From Emcibacter sp. (GTDB lineage: Bacteria; Pseudomonadota; Alphaproteobacteria; Sphingomonadales; Emcibacteraceae): a stretch of 64,000 nucleotides of DNA. The notes beneath the pieces were generated by a model that saw only the letters and a program-made list of their open reading frames with translations, ran no database searches and was not told the DNA's origin. Location of the stretch: the NCBI GenBank assembly GCA_021774785.1, contig JAJFIQ010000019.1:248001-312000 (forward strand), read 5' to 3'. This document shows, piece by piece, positions 53,406 to 62,938 of the stretch. Made by a program: the position numbers and the translations under genes. How positions within the stretch are numbered: position 1 is the stretch's first letter; each line of letters starts with the position of its first letter.

Positions 53406-54722
53406 ATGACAAAACTGGCACTGCTGGGCGGCGACCCCGTCAGAACAAAATTATTTCCGGCTCATAATTTTATTGGTGATGCGGAAAAGAAGAAAGTCAT
53501 GGAGATCATGGATAGTGGTGTATTGTCCCGCTTCCTTGGCGTGTGGCACGATGATTTTTACGGTGGCGATGAAGTACGTGCTTTCGAACGGGAGTGGGCG
53601 GACAGTTATCGGGCAAAGCATGGTGTTTCCGTCAATAGCTGCACCAGTGGCCTATATGCTGCCGTGGGAGCAGCGGGTGTCGGCCCCGGTGATGAGGTCA
53701 TCGTCTCCCCCTATACCATGGTGGCGTCTGTGACGGCTGCGGTGGCTTTCAATGCTGTGCCGGTCTTCGCGGATATTGATCCGCAGAATTTTTGTCTCAG
53801 CCCCGAGAGTATCCGCGAGAGGATCACGGAACGTACCAAGGCGATCATCGTGGTTCATCTGTTTGGGCATCCGGCAGATATGGACGCGATCATGGAAATT
53901 GCCACACAACATAATATTACGGTAATTGAGGATTGCGCACAGGCACCCAATGCGACTTACAAAGGCCGCCCGGTGGGAACTTTAGGTCATATGGGTGTCT
54001 TTTCCCTTAATTACCATAAACATATTCATTCGGGTGAGGGCGGTATTGTGCTGACCAATGATGAGAGATTGGCGGACCGGGTCGCCATGATCAGGAATCA
54101 CGCTGAAGCTGTCGTCACCGGACGGGAAATTGACAGCCTTGTTAATATGGTCGGGTTTAATTTTCGTATGGGCGAGCTGGAAGCCGGAATAGGGCGCATG
54201 CAGCATGCTAAAAGCCAGTCACTGGTAGATCAGCGCAGGTATAATCTGGAGTATTTTAACCGGAATTTGCCAGAGATTGAAGGCCTTACTATTTCTCCGG
54301 TCGCTGATGATGTTGAGCATTCCTATTATGCGGCGGTATTGAATTATGAAGCACAGGTGGCGGGAATATCCAGAGATACCCTGATTAAGGCCCTGCATGC
54401 AGAACTGCCGGAAACGGAAATGAGAAAAGGACACGGGCCTTTGATTGGTGGTGGCTATGTCAAACCCATATACCTCTATCCCATGTTTCAGGAACAGACA
54501 GCGTTTGGTAATTTGGGGTGTCCTTTTAAATGTCCTCATTATAAGGGCGAGCTCAATTATTCAGCCGGAATTTGTCCAGAGGTGGAGCATGCCCATGCCA
54601 CCATCATCACCCATGAATATATGCAGCCGTCATTAGAGAAAAGCGATCTCGACGATGTGCTGTCCGCCTTTGCTAAAGTCGCAGATAACATGGATGATCT
54701 CAGGGCTTTTGAAAAGGAATAA
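53406..54722 (+). CDS. DegT/DnrJ/EryC1/StrS-family aminotransferase
   Basis: LLGGDPVRTKLFPAHNFIG; VIEDCAQAPNATYKGRPVGTLGHMGVFSLNYHKHIHSGEGG. Confidence 0.93.
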   Translation: MTKLALLGGDPVRTKLFPAHNFIGDAEKKKVMEIMDSGVLSRFLGVWHDDFYGGDEVRAFEREWADSYRAKHGVSVNSCTSGLYAAVGAAGVGPGDEVIVSPYTMVASVTAAVAFNAVPVFADIDPQNFCLSPESIRERITERTKAIIVVHLFGHPADMDAIMEIATQHNITVIEDCAQAPNATYKGRPVGTLGHMGVFSLNYHKHIHSGEGGIVLTNDERLADRVAMIRNHAEAVVTGREIDSLVNMVGFNFRMGELEAGIGRMQHAKSQSLVDQRRYNLEYFNRNLPEIEGLTISPVADDVEHSYYAAVLNYEAQVAGISRDTLIKALHAELPETEMRKGHGPLIGGGYVKPIYLYPMFQEQTAFGNLGCPFKCPHYKGELNYSAGICPEVEHAHATIITHEYMQPSLEKSDLDDVLSAFAKVADNMDDLRAFEKE

Positions 54723-54724
54723 GC

Positions 54725-55924
54725 CTATTCCATCTTTTCAATTATGGTATCAAACAGGATGAAATTATTTTCCTGTGCCATTACAATTGCTTTTTCTATC
54801 AGTCTTTTTTCTGGACTGCCGTTTGCATAGCTGGTTACCAGATCACCATAGACCTCATGTTCATAATAATCATCGGGATAGACATCAAGCCACATTCTTA
54901 TATGTTTGCTATCGCCCCAGCCCAGTTCAAGGCTGGCAGTTTCACCGGGCAAAAGGCGGGTATCTGAATATTCCAGCCAACGGCCACCCGCATATCCCAC
55001 GTCTCTTTTAATGACATATTCAACGGCGGTTTCTGTTATCTCATTTCCCTGTTGATCAAGGGCAACGGCCCGCATAACTACCTTTGGCGTGATATAGGAG
55101 GGGAAGGCATGCCCCACGCCAGTACTTTTTAGGGTGAAACGTGCATTTTCTGCATTGTTGTCATATTTTGCCTCAAGTCCGCCTTTGACCATTTCCGGGT
55201 CGTGAATACCGCGCCAGAGATGTTTTCGATCCGGCATATGGCAGTTCTGGCAGGTGATACCTGCGGCGGCTTGTGGGCTTGCTTGCCATTCGGCAACGGT
55301 ATTTTCCAAAGGTTTGCCGTTGATGGCATATTCCTGCGGAAATTGGTGACAACTGGCGCAAAAGTCGGATTTTTCAAAATCTGCGGTTCGAAAAACACCA
55401 CTGTGAGGGAATTCCGGATCACTTTGACCGGTTACGCCCGTATCACGCTGAGGCGGGCCAAATCGTTTGTTTTCTCTTATGTGACAGCCGGCACAGCTGT
55501 TACCTGCGGCGGCCAGCCCTTGCGCCGACGGCAGATGGCCTTTGCCTTGGACCCGCGCTTTCTCGAAAGCCTGTTTCTGTTCGGCGAGCGGGGCATGACA
55601 TTCCATGCAGTCATTGGCACTCTGGGTGTCATAGGTCAGAAGTTGTCCGACAAACCCAGGCGACATGGCATGGGCGTGGAGGCTGGTTTTCCATTCTTCA
55701 TACTTGTCAGCGTGACATTCCCCACAAGATTCAGGGTTTAGAGATTGTTCCGTCTCGTTCCAATGCTCAGGGGGGGGACCTTGCGGTTTTAAAGGCTGTT
55801 GCCAATGGCCAGAAGGTAAATTATGGGTGGTCTGGGTCTCTAAATTTTCAGTTTCTGTTAAAAAGTCCATTACGGTTATAATAAGGACACCAAGAATGAT
55901 TAAGAGTATTATATTTCGGGACAT
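54725..55924 (-). CDS. Membrane-anchored multiheme c-type cytochrome (cytochrome c554-like)
   Basis: Five CXXCH motifs (CGECH, CMECH, CAGCH, CASCH, CQNCH), N-terminal TM. Confidence 0.88.
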   Translation of the reverse strand: MSRNIILLIILGVLIITVMDFLTETENLETQTTHNLPSGHWQQPLKPQGPPPEHWNETEQSLNPESCGECHADKYEEWKTSLHAHAMSPGFVGQLLTYDTQSANDCMECHAPLAEQKQAFEKARVQGKGHLPSAQGLAAAGNSCAGCHIRENKRFGPPQRDTGVTGQSDPEFPHSGVFRTADFEKSDFCASCHQFPQEYAINGKPLENTVAEWQASPQAAAGITCQNCHMPDRKHLWRGIHDPEMVKGGLEAKYDNNAENARFTLKSTGVGHAFPSYITPKVVMRAVALDQQGNEITETAVEYVIKRDVGYAGGRWLEYSDTRLLPGETASLELGWGDSKHIRMWLDVYPDDYYEHEVYGDLVTSYANGSPEKRLIEKAIVMAQENNFILFDTIIEKME

Positions 55925-56140
55925 GTTTTTTGAGTCTTTTGAAAATTTATAATTAACGAGAATCGCTATTCGAATGGTTTTCTACATTTAAAATATAGAT
56001 ATTTGCTTTGTCAATTAATATCCTGTAACATTCTTGTGCGTTGACGCAATTTATTTAATGAATTAATTACAATTGTCGGCGTAATTATTATGCTGACTGA
56101 AAACACCAGCCAACAACAAAACATAGGAAGGCCCTAAATA

Positions 56141-56383
56141 ATGAAGAATATGAGTAAAATTATCGTAGCATCCGTATTCGCATTGTCTGTAGCAACGTTT
56201 GCGACTGTAAGTTCTGCTGATGAAGGTGCGATGAACCCTTGTAAAAAAGCAAATCCTTGCGCCATGAAGCATAACCCATGTGCCAAGAAAAATCCTTGCG
56301 CCATGAAGCATAACCCATGTGCTAAGAAAAACCCTTGTGCCAAGAAAAACCCTTGCGCCAAGAAGAATCCTTGCGATAAATAA
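56141..56383 (+). CDS. Secreted Asn-Pro-Cys repeat peptide (candidate precursor / metal-binding peptide)
   Basis: 80 aa: Sec-type signal MKNMSKIIVASVFALSVATFATVSSA then DEGAMNPCKKANPCAMKHNPCAKKNPCAMKHNPCAKKNPCAKKNPCAKKNPCDK; eight NPC motifs; RBS-like AGGAAG upstream. Confidence 0.85.
   Translation: MKNMSKIIVASVFALSVATFATVSSADEGAMNPCKKANPCAMKHNPCAKKNPCAMKHNPCAKKNPCAKKNPCAKKNPCDK
56234..56380 (+). repeat. In-frame tandem repeats (18-21 bp units; 39 bp duplication at 56252-56290/56291-56329)
   Basis: AATCCTTGCGCCATGAAGCATAACCCATGTGCCAAGAAA occurs twice in tandem with one synonymous difference (GCC/GCT). Confidence 0.9.
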
Positions 56384-56422
56384 AATATTATAGTCAGATA
56401 CTATCTGACACAGAATTAAATG

Positions 56423-56456
56423 CAAATCGGCCTTTGAATATACAAAGGCCGATTTG
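56423..56456 (+). terminator. Strong hairpin between the NPC peptide and the oxygenase genes (attenuator / leaky terminator / 3' end stabiliser)
   Basis: CAAATCGGCCTTTG-AATATA-CAAAGGCCGATTTG, 14 bp perfect stem; no long U tract follows. Confidence 0.65.
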
Positions 56457-56483
56457 TGCAATTTGGTTTCTAAAATTATTAAC

Positions 56484-57122
56484 ATGAGTGATAAGAAGAA
56501 AACCCAAAAACATAAATTTAAGTCCGTTCCTAATATGGGCCGGGGTGGTATTCTACACACCGATTTCTGGTGGAGTATGCTGCCGGACTTTGAACAGATT
56601 AATGCAACTTTACTAAAAGATATACGGGAACATAAATCTGAAGAGGCGAATGCGGATAATTTCTCTAACCCGGGGTGCTGGCGCGGTCATCGTGAATACC
56701 AAAGCTGGCCCTATATTCGTGATTTTGTCATTCATAAACTCAAACTCGTTCACAAACATTATATCAGTATCGGTGCGCCCTGTACCCCCCTTGATGACAT
56801 GCCCGATGACCGGTATGAGTTTGAGTTATGGACGAATGTAAATGAGCCGGGAAGCAGCAATATAATGCACACTCATTCCAAATGGCATTGGTCAGGTGTT
56901 TATTATGTTCAGGGTCTGGATACCGGAAAAATTGCATTTTACAGTACAGCTTACCTTAATCAGCAGATTGTGAAGGGTTTGCCTTTCGGCCAATCTTTTA
57001 CTGTGGAACCAACAGACGGATTATTGTTGTTGTTTCCAAGCTATCTCCTTCATGAAGTACTCGCTAATCCTTCGGAAAAAGAGAGAATAAATCTCGTGTT
57101 TAACCTCAGAATAGATTTTTAA
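56484..57122 (+). CDS. Putative 2OG-Fe(II) oxygenase (TIGR02466-like)
   Basis: ELWTNVNEPGSSNIMHTHSKWHWSGVYYVQGLDTGKIAFYS...GLLLLFPSYLLHEVLANPSEKERINLVFNLRI: HxH...H...R pattern. Confidence 0.85.
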   Translation: MSDKKKTQKHKFKSVPNMGRGGILHTDFWWSMLPDFEQINATLLKDIREHKSEEANADNFSNPGCWRGHREYQSWPYIRDFVIHKLKLVHKHYISIGAPCTPLDDMPDDRYEFELWTNVNEPGSSNIMHTHSKWHWSGVYYVQGLDTGKIAFYSTAYLNQQIVKGLPFGQSFTVEPTDGLLLLFPSYLLHEVLANPSEKERINLVFNLRIDF

Positions 57123-57132
57123 CAAGGGTCAG

Positions 57133-58416
57133 ATGATGACATTATTGGCTGAACTTGAACAGCAGGCACAACAATTTTACACGCAAGGTGACAGGGAAAA
57201 TACCCTTCAGATTTGCCAACAGATTTTGGCGGAGGATCCCGAACACGCCAAGGCACTGGACATGCTTTCCAAAGAAGCAATGGCGGATAAGGAATATGAA
57301 ACTGCAGAGCAGTATTTGGCAGTATTGGTTAGATTATATCCTGAGGATGCAGCCGTAGAAATCAAGCTTGGATATGCTCAGGAACAACAGGGTAAGCTTG
57401 ACGAAGCCCTTGCAACCTATCTTTGTGGTTATGTACGTTATCCGGAAAACCCGGTTATATATCTTTATCTCGGTTATTTGTATTTCCTGAAAGGGGACGA
57501 AGAAAAAGCCGCTGAAATTTTCTCATTGGGAGAGGGTGTGGACGAGAATATTCTCAAAGCGCACTTGAATTTGAATCTTGGTGAAATCTTGCGCCAGCGT
57601 TCTAAAATTGCGGAACAGACGGTCCATGAGATTTTGACAGAGCTTCATCTAAATACCATCAAGGGTTTGGATAAAGGGGATGATCTGAAAAGGATTTATA
57701 ATGCTGTCTGGCCGCAAGTTGATGTGAGAGATTTTGACTATAAATGTGAAGAACAGAAACCCTTTCTGTTTTATATTCCCGACTTGCCAGCAGTTCCATA
57801 TTTTAAAAGAGAAGACCTGGACTGGGTCAGTGGAATAGAAGCAAGTTTTGATGCGGTAAAGAAGGAGGTTCTAGAAAATCTGGACATGGATGGCGATGGA
57901 AAACCCTATCTGCCGTCCGATATGGCCCTGTCCGGTGAAGACTGGGATAAAATTGTCGGTAAGATCGAATGGGGCTCTGTACATCTGTACAAGCAGGGCA
58001 AGCCAAATAATGAGGTAATTGCTAAATTCCCCACAGTGTTGAAAGCCATGGAAAATATTCCGCTAGCGATCATTGATGGTAATCCATCCGAAATATTTAT
58101 CTCTGTTCTGAAGCCTGAAACAAAAATTCCACCGCACTTTGGTGTGGCTAATAACGTATTGACAGTTCATTTTCCACTGGTTGTGCCCGAAGGATGCGGC
58201 TTGCGTGTGGGTAAAGATACATATATGCAAAAAGAAGGCGAGATTATTGCCTTTGATGACAGTTATGATCATGAGGCATGGAATCCCAGTCAGAAAACAC
58301 GTATCGTTCTGATCTTTGAGGTTTGGCACCCGAACCTGACAGAAAATGAAAAAAAAGCTATCTCTGCTACATTTGAAGCCAGAGAAAAATGGTTAGTGGA
58401 TAGAAAAGTGGAATAA
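57133..58416 (+). CDS. TPR protein with C-terminal aspartyl/asparaginyl beta-hydroxylase domain
   Basis: N-terminal TPRs; C-terminal KIPPHFGVANNVLTVHFPLVVPEGCGLRVGKDTYMQKEGEIIAFDDSYDHEAWNPSQKTRIVLIFEVWHPNLTENE. Confidence 0.92.
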   Translation: MMTLLAELEQQAQQFYTQGDRENTLQICQQILAEDPEHAKALDMLSKEAMADKEYETAEQYLAVLVRLYPEDAAVEIKLGYAQEQQGKLDEALATYLCGYVRYPENPVIYLYLGYLYFLKGDEEKAAEIFSLGEGVDENILKAHLNLNLGEILRQRSKIAEQTVHEILTELHLNTIKGLDKGDDLKRIYNAVWPQVDVRDFDYKCEEQKPFLFYIPDLPAVPYFKREDLDWVSGIEASFDAVKKEVLENLDMDGDGKPYLPSDMALSGEDWDKIVGKIEWGSVHLYKQGKPNNEVIAKFPTVLKAMENIPLAIIDGNPSEIFISVLKPETKIPPHFGVANNVLTVHFPLVVPEGCGLRVGKDTYMQKEGEIIAFDDSYDHEAWNPSQKTRIVLIFEVWHPNLTENEKKAISATFEAREKWLVDRKVE

Positions 58417-58514
58417 TACCCGTTGTCATAGAAATTATCTATGGAACTAATAAATATTAGTGATTTTATCTATGGTAGCTTTTCGGTTACTATGGGGGAA
58501 ATTGAACATAGGGT

Positions 58515-60134
58515 GTGAAAAAATCCATGACGATCATTCAATCTGCTATAGATCGCAATAGTCCTGAATATCTGTCCAATCAAACAGCCATGGCTGAAAT
58601 TGTGGCGGACCTGGAGAGCAAGCTTTCCGAGATAGAAAAAGGTGGTGGTGAGAAATATTGTCAGCGCCATCTTGATAGAGGAAAACTTCTGCCGCGTGAG
58701 CGCGTGAACAGGCTGCTTGATAAAGGATCAGCCTTTTTGGAATTTTCCCAGCTTGCTGCCTATGACATGTATAGCAAAGATGTTGCCGCTGCTGGTGTGA
58801 TAACGGGAATTGGCCGTATCGCGGGACAGGAATGTGTTATCGTTTGTAATGATGCTACGGTTAAAGGTGGCAGCTATTTCCCCATGACCGTTAAGAAACA
58901 TCTTCGGGCTCAGGAAATTGCCGAGCAGAATAATCTGTCCTGCATTTATCTTGTGGATAGTGGGGGGGCCAATTTACCCACACAGGATGATGTTTTCCCG
59001 GACAAAAATCATTTTGGACGTATTTTTTATAATCAGGCCAATATGTCGGCCAAGAGCATCCCTCAGATTGCTGTGGTTATGGGATCGTGTACGGCGGGCG
59101 GGGCTTACGTGCCAGCCATGAGTGATGAAAATGTAATCGTTAAAGAGCAGGGCACTATCTTTCTGGCCGGTCCCCCTCTTGTTAAGGCCGCAACAGGTGA
59201 GGTCGTCACGGCAGAGGATCTGGGTGGTGGGGATGTGCATACGCGTGTTTCCGGTGTTGCCGATCATCTGGCGCAGGATGATAATCACGGCCTTGAAATT
59301 GCCCGAACCATCGTCGGCAACCTAAATCGCAAGAAAACTATTCAACTGGCGTGTAAGGACAGCGAAGAACCCTTTTATGATCCGGCAGAGCTTCATGGAA
59401 TTGTGCCGCCTGATTTGAAAACGCCCTATGATGTGCGCGAAGTTATAGCTCGTATCGTGGACGGCAGTGATTTTGATGAGTTCAAGAAGCTTTACGGTAC
59501 GACGCTGGTATGTGGTTTTGCTCATATATATGGTATGCCCGTGGGCATAGTGGCCAATAACGGTGTGATTTTTTCTGAATCGGCCCTGAAAGGGGCACAT
59601 TTTGTAGAGCTTTGTAATCATAGGGGTATTCCGCTGATTTTTCTGCAAAATGTCACGGGTTTTATGGTTGGACAGAAATATGAAGCCGGGGGCATAGCCC
59701 GTGACGGGGCCAAACTGGTAACCGCCGTATCCTGTGCGCAGGTGCCAAAGTTTACTGTGATTATTGGCGGCTCTTTCGGGGCTGGAAATTATGGCATGTG
59801 TGGCCGGGCCTATAACCCGCGCTTCCTGTGGATGTGGCCCAATGCCCGGGTTTCGGTTATGGGAGGGGAACAGGCGGCCAACGTCCTGTCCACGGTCAAG
59901 CGGGACGGTATTGAGCGACAGGGCGGTGAATGGAGCGCAGAGGAAGAAGCCGATTTTAAAAAACCAATCGAAGAACAATATGAAACACAGGGACACCCTT
60001 ATTATGCCTCAGCACGATTATGGGATGACGGGGTGATTGATCCAAAGGATACGCGCAGAGTGCTGGGGCTTGGCTTGTCCGCAAGCTTGAATGCGCCATT
60101 TGGTTCTACAACATATGGCGTCTTCAGGATGTAA
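58515..60134 (+). CDS. mccB: Acyl-CoA carboxylase carboxyltransferase subunit, probable methylcrotonyl-CoA carboxylase beta
   Basis: [47 protein letters not shown]; operon context. Confidence 0.93.
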   Translation: MKKSMTIIQSAIDRNSPEYLSNQTAMAEIVADLESKLSEIEKGGGEKYCQRHLDRGKLLPRERVNRLLDKGSAFLEFSQLAAYDMYSKDVAAAGVITGIGRIAGQECVIVCNDATVKGGSYFPMTVKKHLRAQEIAEQNNLSCIYLVDSGGANLPTQDDVFPDKNHFGRIFYNQANMSAKSIPQIAVVMGSCTAGGAYVPAMSDENVIVKEQGTIFLAGPPLVKAATGEVVTAEDLGGGDVHTRVSGVADHLAQDDNHGLEIARTIVGNLNRKKTIQLACKDSEEPFYDPAELHGIVPPDLKTPYDVREVIARIVDGSDFDEFKKLYGTTLVCGFAHIYGMPVGIVANNGVIFSESALKGAHFVELCNHRGIPLIFLQNVTGFMVGQKYEAGGIARDGAKLVTAVSCAQVPKFTVIIGGSFGAGNYGMCGRAYNPRFLWMWPNARVSVMGGEQAANVLSTVKRDGIERQGGEWSAEEEADFKKPIEEQYETQGHPYYASARLWDDGVIDPKDTRRVLGLGLSASLNAPFGSTTYGVFRM

Positions 60135-60149
60135 CGATAAGGAAATCAG

Positions 60150-60953
60150 ATGAAAGATACAACGGTAATTCTGGAACAGGATGATGATGGTATTGCGTGG
60201 GTGACCCTATATCGGCCAGAGGTTCATAATGCCTTTGATGAGAATATGATTCACAAACTTCGGGAAGTCTTTCAGATTTTGGAAGAGGATAATCATTGTC
60301 GGGCTGTGGTGTTGAGGGGTGCGGGAAAAAGCTTTTCTGCCGGGGCTGATCTGGGTTGGATGAAGCGGGCGGCGGATTTTTCCCATAATCAAAATCTTGC
60401 CGATGCAGAATATCTCGCCACTATGTTAAATAGCTTATATAGCCTGAATAAATTGACAATTGCTTGTGTTAAAGGGGCGGCCATGGGTGGTGGTCTGGGC
60501 CTGCTGTCATGTTGTGATGTGGTTATTGCCGACGAGAATACCACATTTGCCCTGTCTGAAGTTAAAATTGGTCTTATTCCGGCGACAATATCGCCTTATG
60601 TAATCGCAGCTATGGGGTCGCGCAATGCTCGACGGTATTTTCAGACCGGGGAGCGGTTCAAGGGAAAGCGAGCCTTTGATTTGGGGTTGGTTCATGAGCT
60701 GGTGACCACTGAAGATGAAATGGAAACAACATTAAATAAAATTCTTGATCATGTGCATAGTAATGGCCCCTTTGCCATGCGTGAAGCTAAACGATTGATC
60801 ATGGATTATTCTGATCAACCGATAAACGCTAGCATGATGCAGGATTCCGCTGAACGGATTGCCGCCATACGCGCTCGTTCCGAAGCAAAGGAAGGTTTGA
60901 ATGCTTTTTTGGAGAAAAGAAAAGCGGACTGGCAGCATAAGGACAACGAATAA
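60150..60953 (+). CDS. Enoyl-CoA hydratase family, probable methylglutaconyl-CoA hydratase
   Basis: GAGKSFSAGADLGWMKRAADFS; GAAMGGGLGLLSCCDVVIADENTTFALSEVKIGLIPATISPYV. Confidence 0.9.
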   Translation: MKDTTVILEQDDDGIAWVTLYRPEVHNAFDENMIHKLREVFQILEEDNHCRAVVLRGAGKSFSAGADLGWMKRAADFSHNQNLADAEYLATMLNSLYSLNKLTIACVKGAAMGGGLGLLSCCDVVIADENTTFALSEVKIGLIPATISPYVIAAMGSRNARRYFQTGERFKGKRAFDLGLVHELVTTEDEMETTLNKILDHVHSNGPFAMREAKRLIMDYSDQPINASMMQDSAERIAAIRARSEAKEGLNAFLEKRKADWQHKDNE

Positions 60954-62938
60954 TGTTCACTAAAATTCTTATTGCTAACCGGGGCGAAATTGCCTGTCGG
61001 GTGATCAAAACGGCGCAGGAAAACGGCATCAAAACGGTGGCTGTCTATTCCGATAGCGATAGCAAGGCACGCCATGTGCGTCTTGCGGATGAAGCCCATC
61101 ATATTGGTGGTTCCGAGGCCAGTGAAAGTTACCTTTGTGCAGATGTTATCCTTGATGTGGCCATCAGAACTGGGGCAGAGGCCATTCATCCGGGCTACGG
61201 ATTTTTGTCCGAGAATGCAGAATTTTCAGAAGCCTGCCAGAAGGCGGGAATTACTTTCATTGGGCCAAGTGCCGACAGTATCCGGTCAATGGGACTGAAA
61301 GACAAAGCCAAAGAAATTATGTCTGAAGCAGGGGTGCCGGTTGTGCCGGGCTATCAGGGCGCGGATCAGGCACCGAAAGTTTTGCAAGTGCAGGCTGATG
61401 CTATTGGCTATCCTGTTTTGATCAAAGCGGTTGCTGGTGGTGGCGGAAAGGGTATGAGGCTGGTAGAAAAATCAGACGATTTTATCTCATTACTGGAAAG
61501 CTGCCAGCGAGAAGCCAAGGCTTCTTTCGGTAATGCCCATGTTTTGATAGAAAAATATCTGACCAAGCCGCGCCATATTGAAGTACAGGTCTTTGGGGAT
61601 AATTTTGGTAATGCGGTTTACCTGTATGAGCGGGACTGCTCCCTGCAACGGCGGCACCAAAAAGTGGTTGAGGAAGCACCGGCACCAGGCATGTCGGAAG
61701 ATATGCGCAAAGCCATGGGTGATGCGGCGGTTAAGGCTGCTAAAGCCATTGGTTATTCCGGGGCAGGAACAATCGAATTTATAGTGGATGTGAAAATGGG
61801 GCTTGAGGGGGCGCCGTTTTATTTCATGGAAATGAATACCAGATTGCAGGTGGAGCATCCGGTGACCGAACTTATCACCGGGCAGGACCTAGTGGATTGG
61901 CAATTGCGCGTAGCAGCAGGAGAGCCTCTGCCCTTGGTGCAGGACGAAATTCCTTTGAGTGGTCATGCTTTCGAGGTGCGGCTTTATGCGGAAGACCCGG
62001 AAAATAATTTCATGCCGCAAACCGGAAAAATCACGCATTTTTCATGTCCTGAACAGGGGCAGTATTTCAGACTTGATACGGGGGTTCAGACGGGTGATGA
62101 GGTCAGCATTTATTATGATCCGATGATTGCCAAACTTATTGTATGGAGCCGAGACCGTGATGGTGCACTTCGACAGATGAGTAAAGCGATAGAGGGGACG
62201 GCAGTAGCCGGATTGAAATGTAATCTGGAGTTCCTCGCCCGTATCATTCTTCATCCGGCTTTCAGGAAGGCTGATCTGGATACAGGTTTTATCGAGCGAT
62301 ACGCCAAAGACCTTTTGCCAGAAACCAGACGAGCAGACCCAAATATATTGGCCCTTGCCAGCATGGTAGAGCTTGAACCCCACAGGTCAGGAGGTGACCC
62401 TTGGGAATTCAGTGATGGCTGGCGCATGAATTTGAATTTAAGAACAAAAATCACCTTTGTAGATCACGATGAAGCCCGGGATATTTTGGTTACTTACCGT
62501 GAAAATGATTTCCTTTTGTTGATTGAGGAGACTGAATTAGAGGTCAAAATTTTGCGTCATGATGGGGTCAATCTTGATATTATGGTGGATGGGCACAAGG
62601 TATCGGCCAAAGTCATTAAGGATGGGCAGGATTTTACTATCTTCCACAATGCTATGGTAAGCCACTTGCACCATTATCTAGCCGGTGCAGAGGGTGAGGA
62701 CGAGGATGGCGGCAGCGGCGTTATCACCACCCCAATGCCGGGCAAGGTGACACAGATTATGGTGAAGGACGGCGATCAGGTTGAACAGGGCCAGCCCCTG
62801 ATGGTCCTTGAAGCAATGAAAATGGAACATACCATTAAAGCACAGGTCAATGGCAGGGTAGAAGGGTTTAATCTGTCTGTTGCTGATCAGGTAACGGACG
62901 GTGAGATACTGATCCGAATTATTGAGGAAGAAGAATGA
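60953..62938 (+). CDS. mccA: Methylcrotonyl-CoA carboxylase biotin-containing alpha subunit
   Basis: Biotin carboxylase N-terminus [19 protein letters not shown]-terminal biotinyl motif VLEAMKMEH. Confidence 0.94.
   Translation: MFTKILIANRGEIACRVIKTAQENGIKTVAVYSDSDSKARHVRLADEAHHIGGSEASESYLCADVILDVAIRTGAEAIHPGYGFLSENAEFSEACQKAGITFIGPSADSIRSMGLKDKAKEIMSEAGVPVVPGYQGADQAPKVLQVQADAIGYPVLIKAVAGGGGKGMRLVEKSDDFISLLESCQREAKASFGNAHVLIEKYLTKPRHIEVQVFGDNFGNAVYLYERDCSLQRRHQKVVEEAPAPGMSEDMRKAMGDAAVKAAKAIGYSGAGTIEFIVDVKMGLEGAPFYFMEMNTRLQVEHPVTELITGQDLVDWQLRVAAGEPLPLVQDEIPLSGHAFEVRLYAEDPENNFMPQTGKITHFSCPEQGQYFRLDTGVQTGDEVSIYYDPMIAKLIVWSRDRDGALRQMSKAIEGTAVAGLKCNLEFLARIILHPAFRKADLDTGFIERYAKDLLPETRRADPNILALASMVELEPHRSGGDPWEFSDGWRMNLNLRTKITFVDHDEARDILVTYRENDFLLLIEETELEVKILRHDGVNLDIMVDGHKVSAKVIKDGQDFTIFHNAMVSHLHHYLAGAEGEDEDGGSGVITTPMPGKVTQIMVKDGDQVEQGQPLMVLEAMKMEHTIKAQVNGRVEGFNLSVADQVTDGEILIRIIEEEE

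Noticed and set aside
55202-55741. 179 aa plus-strand ORF inside the multiheme cytochrome
   Set aside because: Opposite strand carries five CXXCH motifs and a coherent protein; the plus ORF has no recognisable domain.
56234-56380. Tandem repeats as a CRISPR array
   Set aside because: Units are 18-21 bp, contiguous, in frame and have no spacers; no cas genes nearby.
56063-56560. Antisense ORFs over the NPC peptide (165 aa and 75 aa with GFFLAHGLCFMAQ repeats)
   Set aside because: They mirror the sense repeat; the plus-strand ORF has a signal peptide, ribosome site and clean repeat logic, so the antisense repeats are by-products.
59322-59996. 224 aa minus-strand ORF inside mccB
   Set aside because: Antisense to a well-supported carboxyltransferase gene; shadow ORF.
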